The notes: generated from the letters alone by a model not told the origin. Counted from the stretch's first letter, positions 8,387 through 17,695 are shown. The stretch: DNA of 64,000 nt from Mycobacterium sp. ELW1 (GCF_008329905.1 NZ_CP032156.1:1-64000); one strand, 5' to 3'. A program made the numbers and translations.

Positions 8387-9012
8387 GACGAGCCCCCTCG
8401 CGCGCGTTGTGCCCATCGCTCGTGGGCGGATTGGGCCGACATTTCTGCTGCTGCACCAATTTTCGCCCAGGACAACTGCTTTGTGCGTGCTTGCAGGACG
8501 GCCCGATCCAACTGTTGTTCGCCAGCACGAATAGCTGCGAGTGCGGCTCTGATGTCGGCTTCCGCGTCGATGTCACTGATATGTTCGCTCGACCATACGG
8601 CGTGGCCGGCCGTATGGGCGTCGCCAACGATCACATCGAGGACCTCGTCGTCGGCTGCGTAGATACGAAAAGCGCTGGGATCGTGCCTCACTGGCGAGGG
8701 CACCCGCGTCCAAAACTGTTGACTAACCCAGCGTTTCGTGGGCATTACATCCCCTGGGGCGTAGCAGTTGCACACAACGCGCCAGCCGATGACGTCGCCC
8801 GCGGGCCTGGTCTGGAACGCCGCTTCGCCGCCGTGTCGGCGCACCGCTTCCTGGCCGAATGTTCCGTCGCCGTACTGGTCGACGGCAAGATGCCCGGGTG
8901 GGATTCCGGTGCCACTGATTCCCAGCGCACGGCAGCCATCGTCGAACTCGGCGGCCATGTATCCCTCGTGCCATTCGCTGCCTCTGTCGCCCAGCGAGTG
9001 CTCCCATCCCAT
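8383..9012 (-). CDS. Hypothetical protein with C-terminal HTH, first gene of operon
   Basis: Protein of 209 aa; ATG 9012 chosen because upstream in-frame sequence does not look coding. The N-terminal half has no known motif. The last 60 residues (AALAAIRAGEQQLDRAVLQAR, then LSWAKIGAAAEMSAQSAHERWAQRAR) match the short C-terminal helix-turn-helix seen in many actinobacterial proteins whose core is SWxxIGxAxxxSxQxAHERW. It heads the operon 9012-7563. Its start codon is the centre of a perfect palindrome, and a second inverted repeat lies 56 bases upstream, so translation or transcription may be self-controlled. Confidence 0.6.
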   Translation of the reverse strand: MGWEHSLGDRGSEWHEGYMAAEFDDGCRALGISGTGIPPGHLAVDQYGDGTFGQEAVRRHGGEAAFQTRPAGDVIGWRVVCNCYAPGDVMPTKRWVSQQFWTRVPSPVRHDPSAFRIYAADDEVLDVIVGDAHTAGHAVWSSEHISDIDAEADIRAALAAIRAGEQQLDRAVLQARTKQLSWAKIGAAAEMSAQSAHERWAQRARGGSS

Positions 9013-9083
9013 GGATGGGAGCCTACCCGAACATGTCAAGCCTGCCTGATACAATCCCCATATGGACGTCAGGCACACCTGAC
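9001..9083. promoter_or_regulatory. Inverted repeats at and upstream of the 9012 start
   Basis: Two perfect inverted repeats precede the three-gene minus operon: CTCCCATCC-CAT-GGATGGGAG at 9001-9021, with the start codon as its loop, and GTCAGG-CACA-CCTGAC at 9068-9083. Further copies of the CCTGAT/ATCAGG half occur near 9046 and 9096. The first could fold in the mRNA and hide the start; the second is a plausible repressor operator. Confidence 0.45.
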
Positions 9084-9380
9084 ATAACGGGCTTATCAGG
9101 CTAAGTCGACTAATCCGGAAGTTGACTTTCACTTTCCGCCATAGGCTCAAGTGAGCCCACCAAGAGCTCAAGCGCTTGATCTTTTCCACTCTGCGGCACT
9201 CCATGAGAGTTGACTCTCTAGCGAGGATCAAAGGGGTTCCATCTGTTGGCCCAGACATGCTGCTGCCGTTTTCCGACCTGTCGATTAGGAACGGTGACCC
9301 TAGAAGCCGAATCGTCAGGGTGACGATCGACCCAAGGGTTGATGCTGGTCTCCGCTAGCACCTATTGCTAGTATTGAGCG

Positions 9381-9611
9381 ATGGCACGGATGATCACGTT
9401 GCGGCTATCGGAGAGCGCGTATGAGGCGGTCAAACGCTATGCCGACGCGGACCAGCAGTCGATGAACTCCTGGATCGAGAACCTCCTCGACGTCGAGGAC
9501 ATGCGACGTCGGTGCGCGGCGCACGACCAGTGGATGCGAGCGCACCCAGATGCCACTGCGTTCAGCGAGGCGTGGGCCGATCGCAATCTCGACGAGTTGG
9601 CGGAGCGTTGA
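9381..9611 (+). CDS. Ribbon-helix-helix antitoxin
   Basis: Protein of 76 aa. Residues 1-40 (MARMITLRLSESAYEAVKRYADADQQSMNSWIENLL) form a CopG/Arc-type ribbon-helix-helix DNA-binding domain; the acidic C-terminal half would bind and block the toxin. Its stop overlaps the TTG start of the MazF-like gene (TTGA), the coupling usual for type II toxin-antitoxin pairs, where the antitoxin complex represses its own promoter. Such a pair supports plasmid maintenance. Confidence 0.8.
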   Translation: MARMITLRLSESAYEAVKRYADADQQSMNSWIENLLDVEDMRRRCAAHDQWMRAHPDATAFSEAWADRNLDELAER

Positions 9612-9913
9612 ATCAAGCCCCACGCCGAGGCGACATCTGGACAACGAACACCGGGATCGAAGTGCTCGTCATTTCGTCCACGGTCTACAACGACATCCCC
9701 AGCGAACCGACCGTCATCGTTGTTCCCGTGTTCGACAGTGAACCGGACACTGGATTTGGCGTGGATCTAGGCGAGAACGATTGGGCCGCACCGGGCCTCG
9801 TCACCAGCTTGCGCAAAGCCAGACTCGGCGGTCACCGTCGCCGGATCGACGTCCAGGCGCTCACCGATGTCAACAACATGCTCTTCAAGATTCTCGCGAC
9901 ACCAGATCGGTAG
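9608..9913 (+). CDS. MazF/PemK-family toxin (probable endoribonuclease)
   Basis: Protein of 101 aa from TTG 9608. The start RRGDIWTTN (about residues 5-13) is the conserved R-G-[DE]-[IV]-W motif of MazF/PemK toxins. It is followed by VLVISSTVYND and TVIVVPV, the beta strands of that barrel, and by LTDVNNMLFKIL, a usual C-terminal helix. Family members cut mRNA at short sequence motifs. It is paired with the RHH antitoxin upstream. The catalytic arginine/threonine set typical of MazF is only partly clear by eye. Confidence 0.75.
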   Translation: MNQAPRRGDIWTTNTGIEVLVISSTVYNDIPSEPTVIVVPVFDSEPDTGFGVDLGENDWAAPGLVTSLRKARLGGHRRRIDVQALTDVNNMLFKILATPDR

Positions 9914-9981
9914 CAGAGGCGACATGCGCTCCGGAATGCCACAAATTCGCACTGATGTGGCTCAGTCCGTCTCCCGAGCCT

Positions 9982-11019
9982 CTACTCTTTCGGCGACGGT
10001 TCGATGAGGCTGTACAGCGAGTTCCGCGCCGCCGCTGCCCGGTTTTCTGTGCCGGCGCCATCAACATAGCGTTGCGAGGTCACCATCGACTCGTGCCCGA
10101 GAAGCTTCATTAGCGCGTACACGCTGACATTTCCGTTCGCGAGTTCGGTCGCGAAGGTGTGGCGAAACCCGTGAACCAGGGCACCCGGGGCACGTTGGCT
10201 GTTCAACCCGGCCTTCTTGAAGGCACGCAGCACTCGATACTGCAGCGCTCCCCGCGTGATGCGTTCTCCGTCGCTGCCAACGAACAGTGGGGCAGTGGCC
10301 GGCCAGGCGGCCAGTCCGCTCTTGGTGGCTCGCCGTTTGGCGCCACCACCTGGAAAACGGGCCATCCGGGATTCTAGATAGGCCTCCAGCTCATAAATTA
10401 GTGCCGGTTCGAGGGGTATGCGGCGATCCTTATTGCCTTTACCCCGCACGTGGATCACACCGCCCTCGACTGTTGAGCGGATGTTGCCAACGTCAGCGCG
10501 CACGAGTTCGTCCGCGCGTAGTCCTGTGAGCACCGCTACCAGCACGATGGCCCGGTCGCGCTCGGCCCAGTCAGACCGGCGGCGCGATCCACGGTCGAGT
10601 TCGATCACCGTCAACAGCGCGGACACTGCCTCCGCTCCAAGCCCTTTAGGGAGCGTCTTGGCGACCTTGGGTCGGCCGATGAGCGGCATCGGATTGCCTG
10701 TGATGAGCTCACCTGTGTAGAGGAAGTCGCACAATGTATTCCAGTTCGACCAGCAGCGTCGAATCGACGCCGCCTCGTGGGTGTCGGCATATGTGGCGAA
10801 TGCTCCCCGCATTGCCTCTTTCGTAATCGCATCGGGCGCTAACTGGGCGACAAATTGGGGGCCATCAGCGAGCAGGGTGGCGATCGCGGCGAAGTCCTGT
10901 CGGTAGGCCTTGATGGTATGTGGTGAGGGCTTGCGCACGGAGCGATCGGCGAGGAACGCTGAAAACCAAGCCGGGTAACGCAATTCACTCTCAACCGGAC
11001 TACGCCGCGCGGGACTCAT
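9982..11019 (-). CDS. Tyrosine recombinase/integrase (XerD-like)
   Basis: Site-specific recombinase of 345 aa. The SAM-like core-binding domain is at about 15-110. The catalytic domain shows the R-H-R-H-Y set: TGLRADELVRADVG (Arg), HGFRHTFATELANG (His-x-x-Arg), LLGHES (His) and the nucleophile in SQRYVDGAG. Proteins of this kind integrate elements or resolve plasmid dimers. A perfect 8-bp inverted repeat lies just upstream (11045-11064) and is a candidate binding or crossover site. The relatively small size fits a resolvase-like XerD rather than a large phage integrase. Confidence 0.85.
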   Translation of the reverse strand: MSPARRSPVESELRYPAWFSAFLADRSVRKPSPHTIKAYRQDFAAIATLLADGPQFVAQLAPDAITKEAMRGAFATYADTHEAASIRRCWSNWNTLCDFLYTGELITGNPMPLIGRPKVAKTLPKGLGAEAVSALLTVIELDRGSRRRSDWAERDRAIVLVAVLTGLRADELVRADVGNIRSTVEGGVIHVRGKGNKDRRIPLEPALIYELEAYLESRMARFPGGGAKRRATKSGLAAWPATAPLFVGSDGERITRGALQYRVLRAFKKAGLNSQRAPGALVHGFRHTFATELANGNVSVYALMKLLGHESMVTSQRYVDGAGTENRAAAARNSLYSLIEPSPKE

Positions 11020-11044
11020 GCCACAATAGAACCACAGTTATTGA

Positions 11045-11064
11045 TGGATAACGAATGTTATCCA
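11045..11064. promoter_or_regulatory. Perfect inverted repeat upstream of the integrase
   Basis: TGGATAAC-GAAT-GTTATCCA, 8-bp perfect arms around a 4-bp centre, 26 bases before the integrase start. The geometry resembles a tyrosine-recombinase core site or a repressor operator. A similar but imperfect stretch (TATAACGAAATGCA) occurs near 11194. Confidence 0.45.
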
Positions 11065-11499
11065 CCACGCATGTCTGCGCCGCTTCAACCGGAAAGAAAT
11101 TCCGTAAGAGCATCGCGCCGACAGCGGCGGATGCGAATAAACTAGAGCATTGCTCTCCTGGCTAAGTATCCGTCAGTCGCCGACCATAAGTGGTATAACG
11201 AAATGCATTTATTCACAGAATGATTCGGGAGAACTGACTGTAATGCGGCTATAGAGCAAACTAGTGTAATCCGCAAACCCTCGGTGTCTGTACCCCGCCT
11301 AGATGCCCACGTCTGTCCGACGGATAAGAACTTGATGGGCGCAACACTGCTATTTCTGCAGCGGTCGACACCGGCGCTGACCGGCGGGTGTTGGCTGCTC
11401 CCATGGATTTACGGGTACCGTCTACCGGCTATCGCAGGGTAGAGCAGTGCCATCACCTGATCGAGTCCGCCTCGAGCGAGATCGATTCCACCGGTCAGC
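11065..11499. other. Intergenic stretch, no gene recognised
   Basis: About 435 bp between the integrase and the AraC remnant. The part up to 11290 is richer in A+T than its surroundings and has no credible reading frame. It could hold recombination sites of the integrase, but apart from the repeat at 11045-11064 no clear structure was seen. Confidence 0.4.
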
Positions 11500-11841
11500 G
11501 CCGCGGTCGAATACGTCCGTGCGCACCTAGAAGAGCCTGTCGTCAATGGATTGGCCGAACACGTGTGTGTGAGCCCGTCGGTGTTCGCCCATCTGTTCCG
11601 CGAATCGATCGGCGTCAGCCCCTACCAATTAGTGAGCGTGCGCCTGGAGCGGGCGCGGGTTTTGCTAGTCGAGGGACGGCCCGAAGGGTCAGCGAAGCCG
11701 CCCGTCGGGCGGGCTATTCAACGTCTGTCGCACTTCATCAACGAGTTCAAACGCCGCCACCCGGTGACTTCACGCGAGTACGCGGTTATGCAAAGGGGCA
11801 GTGTGTCGCTGCAGTTCTGGCCATGCACGGCCGCCCGATAG
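11500..11841 (+). pseudogene. AraC-family regulator remnant (DNA-binding domain)
   Basis: One frame reads VEYVRAHLEEPV, then LAEHVCVSPSVFAHLFRESI, GVSPYQLV, VRLERARVLLVEGRP and LSHFINEFKRR. These are both helix-turn-helix units of an AraC/XylS regulator. The N-terminal sensor domain is absent, no start codon precedes the piece, and the second HTH is damaged (a Pro/Ala-rich stretch replaces the usual Gly-Tyr turn). It is divergent in meaning from, but next to, the DJ-1 gene, which in mycobacteria often neighbours AraC regulators. Confidence 0.6.
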
Positions 11842-11929
11842 TGCTGCACAGGACACGGTCCAACGCCGACCTTCGGTTGGAGGTAGGTGAGATCGATCCC
11901 CAAGCCCTACAAAAGCGCGTCGGGTCCGG

Positions 11930-12631
11930 CTAAAAGTCGGCGACCAGGCGGCGCGCCAGGGCTTCAGATGATGCCGGATTTTGGCCGGTGTAGAGATTTC
12001 GGTCGACCACGACTCGCTCACCCCAAGGCTCGGCGGCTGAGGTGTATAGACCACCTTCAGCCTTGAGCCGATCTTCCAGCAGCCATGCCGCCGACTCGGC
12101 ATGGCCCACCTGGTCCTCTTCGACATTGCTGAAGGCTGTTATTTGGTAGCCGGAGAACAGCCAGTTGCCGTCATCGGAGCGGGCCGCCAGCAAGGCCGCC
12201 GGGCCGTGGCACACCGCTGCCACAGGCTTACCTGAGTCGGCGAACGCTCGCACCATCGCCCCGAAGCGCTCAGACACCGCTAGGTCTTCCATCGGTCCGT
12301 GGCCCCCAGGCATAAACACGAGATCGAAGTCGGTCGGGTCGAGGTCTTCGAGGACCTTGGCACTGTTGAGTTCATCGCCGATGGAGGCAATGTAGGCGGC
12401 GATCGCCTCTCCGGCCTCGACGCTGCCGCCGTTCATTTCCGGGGTGTATCCCGCTTTGTCGTCGGTTGGCGTCACCCCACCGGGTGTGGCAATAGTGATG
12501 TCGAATCCCGCCTCAGCGAACACTCGGTGGGGAGTGGCGAGCTCCTCGGGCCAGTACCCACAAGAATGTTTGGTGCCGTCTGCCAGCGTCCAGTAATCGA
12601 CGCCAGTGACGGCGATCAGAACGGAAGTCAT
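11930..12631 (-). CDS. DJ-1/PfpI family protein (Hsp31-like)
   Basis: Cytosolic class I glutamine-amidotransferase-fold protein of 233 aa. ATG 12631 is chosen, with GAGGTAG ahead of it; the longer frame has atypical residues. The nucleophile elbow PVAAVCHGPAALL carries the conserved cysteine, and VFMPGGHGPMEDL supplies the oxyanion-side glycine pair. CGYWPEELATPHRVF near the N-terminus matches Hsp31-like members, which act as glyoxalase III/deglycase or chaperone. The exact substrate is not predictable. Its 3' end approaches the AraC remnant convergently. Confidence 0.8.
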   Translation of the reverse strand: MTSVLIAVTGVDYWTLADGTKHSCGYWPEELATPHRVFAEAGFDITIATPGGVTPTDDKAGYTPEMNGGSVEAGEAIAAYIASIGDELNSAKVLEDLDPTDFDLVFMPGGHGPMEDLAVSERFGAMVRAFADSGKPVAAVCHGPAALLAARSDDGNWLFSGYQITAFSNVEEDQVGHAESAAWLLEDRLKAEGGLYTSAAEPWGERVVVDRNLYTGQNPASSEALARRLVADF

Positions 12632-13423
12632 ATCTACCTCACTTGGTTGTTCGCGAGCGAACGGCGCGCGGTGTGTTCCGCGCGCCGATGGCCAGTACAC
12701 GCCGTGCCGGCGCGCGTGCGGCCCGGCGCTCATCAAATGCCGGGGGGGTCGCCATTAGCAGGGAGCCGAAGCTTTCTGGGTGGAATGGGCAACAGTCGGC
12801 AGGAACCCTGTAACTGGGCCACCCGTGACCTCCCATAGTATGTTGACTCGCAGCCCAGGAGCGGCGTTTTGATCGGAAAACACATTGCATAACCCGAATT
12901 CGGCTTCTGGTTTTACAAGCTTGGCCGATGACACGCCGCGCGACACGACATACTTCGCCGAACCTGACTGGGCTTTCACGACGGGGAATTCGAAGGATGG
13001 TCATGACGTCAATCCACGGATTGCGCATTCAAATCTCGTTCGTCGGAGCATAGATGCGAATGGACTTATCGAGGTGTCATTGCCGTGAATCCCGAGCCAT
13101 ACGTGGTGATCGCCGATCACCAGGTGCGTCCCCGCACCTGTGACGTCGTCGCAGCAGCACTGTACGAGCACGGGAAACGGCCCGCGCAGAGCCGGGCTCC
13201 TCATCGGATTTGCGGCGCATTGCAGCATCGCTGACGCGGACTCATCGCGATGTACGAGACTTATCGCAGCGAAGCAGATTGGCACATCCACCAGCGAAGC
13301 CCGCGTCACCGCACCTGCATTAGCGAGACCATCGTGTCGTTGCTCGTGGCCCAAAGAATACGGGAATGTGGCACCTCGCTCTCGTAGACTCAATTGCCAG
13401 ACCTGTGTTGGAAGGTGCGCCGT
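12632..13423. other. Intergenic stretch with tandem palindromes
   Basis: About 790 bp without a supported gene. A GTG at 13087 opens a 49-codon frame (VNPEPYVVIADHQVRPRTC...) that is not recognised. Two adjacent perfect inverted repeats lie inside it: TGGTGATC-GCC-GATCACCA at 13104-13122 and CAGGTGCG-TCCC-CGCACCTG at 13121-13140. They could be operators or paired hairpins. Confidence 0.4.
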
Positions 13424-13684
13424 ATGTACGTTGAATTGAGAACAAGTCCTCGGTGCCCGAATGCGGACTCTGCTCGACAAATGCTGAAGGATTGCTTGGC
13501 AGTTACCGGCGTTGAGGCGACAGTCATCGAACGGATTGGGACATACCACTCGCCGAGCGTGCTGATCGATGGTGTTGACGTGATGAATCCCGGAGCAGCA
13601 TCGGTCGGCGAAGCTTGTCGGCTCGATGTGCCTTCCCGTGAACGGGTTTTGGCGGCGTTGGCGGCTGCCGCTGCCCGCGGTTAA
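13424..13684 (+). CDS. Thioredoxin-fold small protein
   Basis: Protein of 86 aa starting at ATG 13424. A beta-alpha start (MYVELRTSPRCPNADSARQMLKDCL) is followed by SPSVLIDGVDVMNPGAASVGEACRLDVPSRERV. This matches small actinobacterial thioredoxin-like proteins often annotated as alkylmercury-lyase-related, in which the CxxA/CPN motif sits at the thioredoxin active-site position and a second Cys lies in the last third. Only one Cys is at the active site (CPNA), so it may bind metal or glutathione-like thiols rather than act as a disulfide reductase. It stands alone. Confidence 0.55.
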   Translation: MYVELRTSPRCPNADSARQMLKDCLAVTGVEATVIERIGTYHSPSVLIDGVDVMNPGAASVGEACRLDVPSRERVLAALAAAAARG

Positions 13685-13959
13685 CTTGCCGCAGATCCAG
13701 GCATCCCTTCTGCGCCAGAGCCCCTGGTTGCCGAGGTAAGCCCCACTGCGTGAACGACAGGCCGCTTCCTGACCGACATCACCATAAATTGGCATCAGGC
13801 GGACGCGACGACAGGCGGCGTGCGATCGAGACCTCCTGGGCCCCGGTTGGCCGTGACCATGAATCGCAGTCGCAGGCGACGCTCGGTTACTAGCGCCGCG
13901 GTGCGCGGGTCGCTCGCCGAGGGGCACCAGGATATTGCTTGCGGTAGGCAGGCAGGCAG
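13685..13959. other. Gap before the cobN leader, nothing recognised
   Basis: Stretch of 275 bp with no credible gene. It must contain the promoter of the riboswitch-controlled cob operon, but no clear -10/-35 pair was identified. Confidence 0.35.
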
Positions 13960-14110
13960 GCTTGGACTAATATCACGGAGCACGTCTCGTGGCGCTGGAA
14001 CCCGGTGGAAATCCGGGGCGGTTCCGCCACTGTGAAGGCCGCCTACCCGGCGCGCCAGTAGCCAGACACTGGTCACGAGGCCATCCGACCGCAAGGGGCG
14101 AGAACCCCTA
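13960..14110 (+). ncRNA. Cobalamin riboswitch upstream of cobN
   Basis: The leader contains the cobalamin-aptamer landmarks in order: an AACCCGGTGGAAATCCGG stretch, then GGCGGTTCCGCCACTGTG, then GCCAGACACTGG matching the B12-box region. A short hairpin (AGGGG at 14094-14098 with CCCCT at 14105-14109) sits immediately before the AGGAGG ribosome site of cobN, so control of translation is likely. No intrinsic terminator is seen. Binding of adenosylcobalamin would reduce expression of cobN-F-Q-K. Confidence 0.85.
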
Positions 14111-14119
14111 GGAGGACCT

Positions 14120-17100
14120 ATGGACTCTGTCCAATCGCGCAATATCGCGCTTTTATCGACGTCCGACACGGATCTGCTGTCGGCCCGCGCGAGTAGAGCG
14201 AAGTTCAGCCTCGGCAATCCCGCCCGCCAGCCCATCGCGCCGGTACTCGACGGCGCAGCTCTCGTTGTCCTACGGGTCCTCGGGTCCTCGGGTCAGATCA
14301 CCGAGGAACTCAAGTTGCTCCGTGCCAGCGGGCTGCCGTTGGTAGTGCTCGGCGGCGAGCGGCAACCGAGCGCCGACCTGATGGAGCACTCCACTGTCCC
14401 CATAAGGATTGCAGCGCAGGCGCATTCATATCTCACCGAAGGCGGTCCGGCGAACCTCGCGCAGCTACACGCCTTCCTATGTGACACAGTGCTGCTCACT
14501 GGCGACGGCTTCGAGGAACCCGTCGTCATCCCCGAATGGGGACTTGCCGAGCGGCCGGTCAACGAAACCCAACCCCGGGTGGGCATTCTTTACTACCGTG
14601 CTCACGAAGTGAGCGGCAATTCGGCGTTTGCGCATGCCCTCGCCGACGCGATCGACGCCACGGGTGACATGGTCGGAGTTCCGGTGTTCGCGTCGTCGCT
14701 GCGCACTGCGCCGCAGGAGCTGTTCGACGTCCTGAGCACCTTCGACGCCCTGGTCGTCACCGTGCTGGCGGCCGGCGGTTCGAGGCCTGCCACCGCGGTC
14801 GCGGGGGAGGACGATGGGTCCTGGGACATCGAACGGATCGCCGCGCTGGACATCCCGTGCCTCCAAGGCCTGTGCCTGATGTCGTCGCGCGAGGAATGGC
14901 AGTCGAACGACGACGGGGTCACACCGCTGGACTCTGCGACCCAAATAGCGATCCCGGAATTCGACGGCCGCATCATCACCGCGCCGTTCTCGTTCAAGGA
15001 GATAGACGCCGACGGGCTGCCCCGTTACGTCGCCGACAGAGAGCGTTGCGCGCGCGTTGCGGGTATCGCCGTGAACCATGCGCGTTTACGCCGAACCCCC
15101 AACGGCGAGAAAAGGCTTGCCCTGGTGCTGTCGGCCTACCCCACCAAAAACTCCCGCGTCGGCAACGCGGTCGGTCTGGACACGCCGGCCTCAGCGGTGC
15201 GCCTGTTGCGCCGTCTCGCCCAAGAGGGCTACGACGTGGGCGACGGGTTCGGTGTACTGGGCATCGACGACGAGAGCGAAGCCGGCGACCGGCTGATCCA
15301 CACCCTCATCGATGCTGGCGGTCAGGATGAGAACTGGCTCACCGCAACAAAATTGAGCGACGCCCACGTCACGGTCACGGCGCAGCAGTACGCCGGCTGG
15401 ACCGCGAACCTACCGCGGGAGCTGCGCGATGCGATGACGCGGACGTGGGGGGAGGCGCCTGGCAGCCTGTTCGTCGACGGCGCGGGTGACATTGTGCTCG
15501 CAGCGTTGCGGTCGGGCAACGTCGTGCTGATGATTCAACCGCCGCGCGGATTCGGCGAGAACCCGGTGTCGATCTACCACGACCCCGACATGGCGCCGAG
15601 TCACCACTACCTGGCCGCCTACCGGTGGCTGGAACACGGCTTCGGCGCAAACGCAGTCGTGCACCTAGGCAAGCACGGCTCGCTGGAATGGCTGCCGGGC
15701 AAGAACGCCGCGTTGTCTGCCGCGTGCGCCACCGACGCGACCATCGGCAACCTCCCGTTGGTGTATCCGTTCCTGGTCAACGATCCCGGCGAGGGTGCGC
15801 AGGCCAAGCGCCGTGCACACGCGACCGTCGTCGACCACCTAATTCCGCCGATGGCGCGGGCGGAGAGCTACGGCGATATCGCTCGGCTCGAGCAATTGTT
15901 GGATGAGTACGGGAACATCGCGGCGATGGATCCGGCAAAGCTGCCGGCCATCCGCGGCGAGATCTGGAGCCTCATGCGTGCCGCGGAGATGCATCGCGAT
16001 CTGGGTCTGGATGAGCGCCCGGACGACGAGGAGTTCGATGACTTTCTACTGCACGTGGACGGATGGCTGTGTGAGATCAAGGACGCCCAGATCCGCGACG
16101 GCCTGCACATCCTCGGTGGCGCGCCTGTGGGAGAGGCGCGAGTCAACCTAGTGCTCGCCATCCTGCGCGCCGCGCAGGTGTGGGGCGGCCGTGATCACGC
16201 GGCGCCCGGTCTGCGGGCCGCACTCGGTTTGAAGGAGGGCGCGGAGGCCGCCGCCGTCGACGAGATCGAGGCGCGCGCTCGGGCGCTCGTGGTGGCGATG
16301 GAGTCCACGGGTTGGGATCCCGGCGCTGTCGATGCCCTGCACGAGGCGCCCGACGTGCGTAAGGTACTGCGCTTCGCCGCGACGGATGTAGTGCCGCGGC
16401 TGGCGGGCACCGCCCACGAAATCGACGCTGTATTGCACGCTCTCGCAGGCGGATTTGTGCGACCGGGCCCGTCGGGTTCGCCGCTGCGCGGACTGGTCAA
16501 CGTCCTCCCGACTGGCCGTAACTTCTACACCGTCGACCCCCGGGCCGTGCCCTCACGGCTGGCCTGGCAGACCGGCCACGCGATGGCCGAATCGCTGATC
16601 AAGCGCTACGTCGATGACACCGGCATCTACCCGGAATCAGTCGGCCTGTCGATTTGGGGCACGAGCGCCATGCGCACGTCTGGCGACGATGTTGCGGAAG
16701 TGCTTGCCCTACTTGGAGTTCGGCCTGAATGGGACGATGCATCCCGGCGTGTCAGCAAGCTGGAAGTCATCTCATTGGAGGAGCTGGGTCGGCCGCGCAT
16801 CGACGTGACGGTGCGCATCTCGGGATTCTTCCGCGACGCGTTCCCGCATGTCGTGACAATGCTCGACGATGCTGTGCGCATGGTCGCGACCCTCGACGAA
16901 TCTGACGCCAAGAATTTCGTCGCTGCACACGCCCGCGCCGACCTGGCCGCGCATGGTGACCAAAGACGTTCCACTGCAAGAATTTTCGGCTCCAAGCCGG
17001 GAGCCTATGGTGCGGGTATCTTGCAGGTCGTCGAATGCGGCACCTGGCGCGACGACAGGGATCTCGCCGAGGTGTACACAGCCTGGGGCGGGTTCGCGTA

Positions 17101-17695
17101 CGGCCGGGGGCTAGACGGGGTCGCAGCGGCTGACGACATGCGCACCAACTACGCACGCATCAAGGTCGCCGCCAAGAACGTCGACACTCGCGAACACGAC
17201 ATCGCCGACAGCGACGACTACTTCCAGTACCACGGCGGCATGATCGCAACCGTCCGCGCGCTGACTGGCTCGGACCCCAAGGCATACATGGGTGATTCGA
17301 CGACACCCGACGCGGTGCGTACCCGTACTCTGTCCGAGGAGACCGCCCGCGTCTTCCGCGCCCGCGTGGTGAACCCCCGGTGGATCTCGGCGATGCGCCG
17401 ACACGGCTACAAGGGTGCGTTCGAGCTGGCCGCCACGGTCGATTACCTCTTCGGTTTCGACGTGACCGCGGGCGTCGTGCATGACTGGATGTATGAGAAG
17501 CTCGCGCAGGAGTACGTACTCGACCCCGCCACACGGAAGTTCCTTGACACCTCCAACCCATGGGCGCTGCACGGCATCGTCGAACGGCTGCACGAGGCTG
17601 CCGACCGGGGCCTGTGGGCAGAGCCGTCGCCGGACACCATGGCCGCGCTGAAGCAGGCCTATCTGGAGGTCGAGGGCGAGCTGGAGGACCGGTAA
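14120..17695 (+). CDS. cobN: Cobaltochelatase subunit CobN
   Basis: Large ATP-dependent cobaltochelatase subunit (1191 aa) that inserts cobalt into hydrogenobyrinic acid a,c-diamide in the aerobic pathway. Full length for the family. Typical stretches include HLGKHGSLEWLPGKNAALS (about residue 515), YPFLVNDPGEG, NFYTVDPRAVPS and SIWGTSAMRTSGDDV, and the C-terminal segment is intact. In mycobacteria CobN works with a ChlI/ChlD hybrid instead of CobS/CobT; that partner is at 28375-30360. AGGAGG lies 5 bases before ATG 14120. It heads an operon with cobF, cobQ and cobK under a cobalamin riboswitch. Confidence 0.95.
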   Translation: MDSVQSRNIALLSTSDTDLLSARASRAKFSLGNPARQPIAPVLDGAALVVLRVLGSSGQITEELKLLRASGLPLVVLGGERQPSADLMEHSTVPIRIAAQAHSYLTEGGPANLAQLHAFLCDTVLLTGDGFEEPVVIPEWGLAERPVNETQPRVGILYYRAHEVSGNSAFAHALADAIDATGDMVGVPVFASSLRTAPQELFDVLSTFDALVVTVLAAGGSRPATAVAGEDDGSWDIERIAALDIPCLQGLCLMSSREEWQSNDDGVTPLDSATQIAIPEFDGRIITAPFSFKEIDADGLPRYVADRERCARVAGIAVNHARLRRTPNGEKRLALVLSAYPTKNSRVGNAVGLDTPASAVRLLRRLAQEGYDVGDGFGVLGIDDESEAGDRLIHTLIDAGGQDENWLTATKLSDAHVTVTAQQYAGWTANLPRELRDAMTRTWGEAPGSLFVDGAGDIVLAALRSGNVVLMIQPPRGFGENPVSIYHDPDMAPSHHYLAAYRWLEHGFGANAVVHLGKHGSLEWLPGKNAALSAACATDATIGNLPLVYPFLVNDPGEGAQAKRRAHATVVDHLIPPMARAESYGDIARLEQLLDEYGNIAAMDPAKLPAIRGEIWSLMRAAEMHRDLGLDERPDDEEFDDFLLHVDGWLCEIKDAQIRDGLHILGGAPVGEARVNLVLAILRAAQVWGGRDHAAPGLRAALGLKEGAEAAAVDEIEARARALVVAMESTGWDPGAVDALHEAPDVRKVLRFAATDVVPRLAGTAHEIDAVLHALAGGFVRPGPSGSPLRGLVNVLPTGRNFYTVDPRAVPSRLAWQTGHAMAESLIKRYVDDTGIYPESVGLSIWGTSAMRTSGDDVAEVLALLGVRPEWDDASRRVSKLEVISLEELGRPRIDVTVRISGFFRDAFPHVVTMLDDAVRMVATLDESDAKNFVAAHARADLAAHGDQRRSTARIFGSKPGAYGAGILQVVECGTWRDDRDLAEVYTAWGGFAYGRGLDGVAAADDMRTNYARIKVAAKNVDTREHDIADSDDYFQYHGGMIATVRALTGSDPKAYMGDSTTPDAVRTRTLSEETARVFRARVVNPRWISAMRRHGYKGAFELAATVDYLFGFDVTAGVVHDWMYEKLAQEYVLDPATRKFLDTSNPWALHGIVERLHEAADRGLWAEPSPDTMAALKQAYLEVEGELEDR

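Noticed and set aside
13001..13927. Long minus-strand open frame (308 codons)
   Set aside because: Composition is Arg/His/Gly-rich without any motif, and it runs antisense through the thioredoxin-fold gene; a GC-driven artefact.
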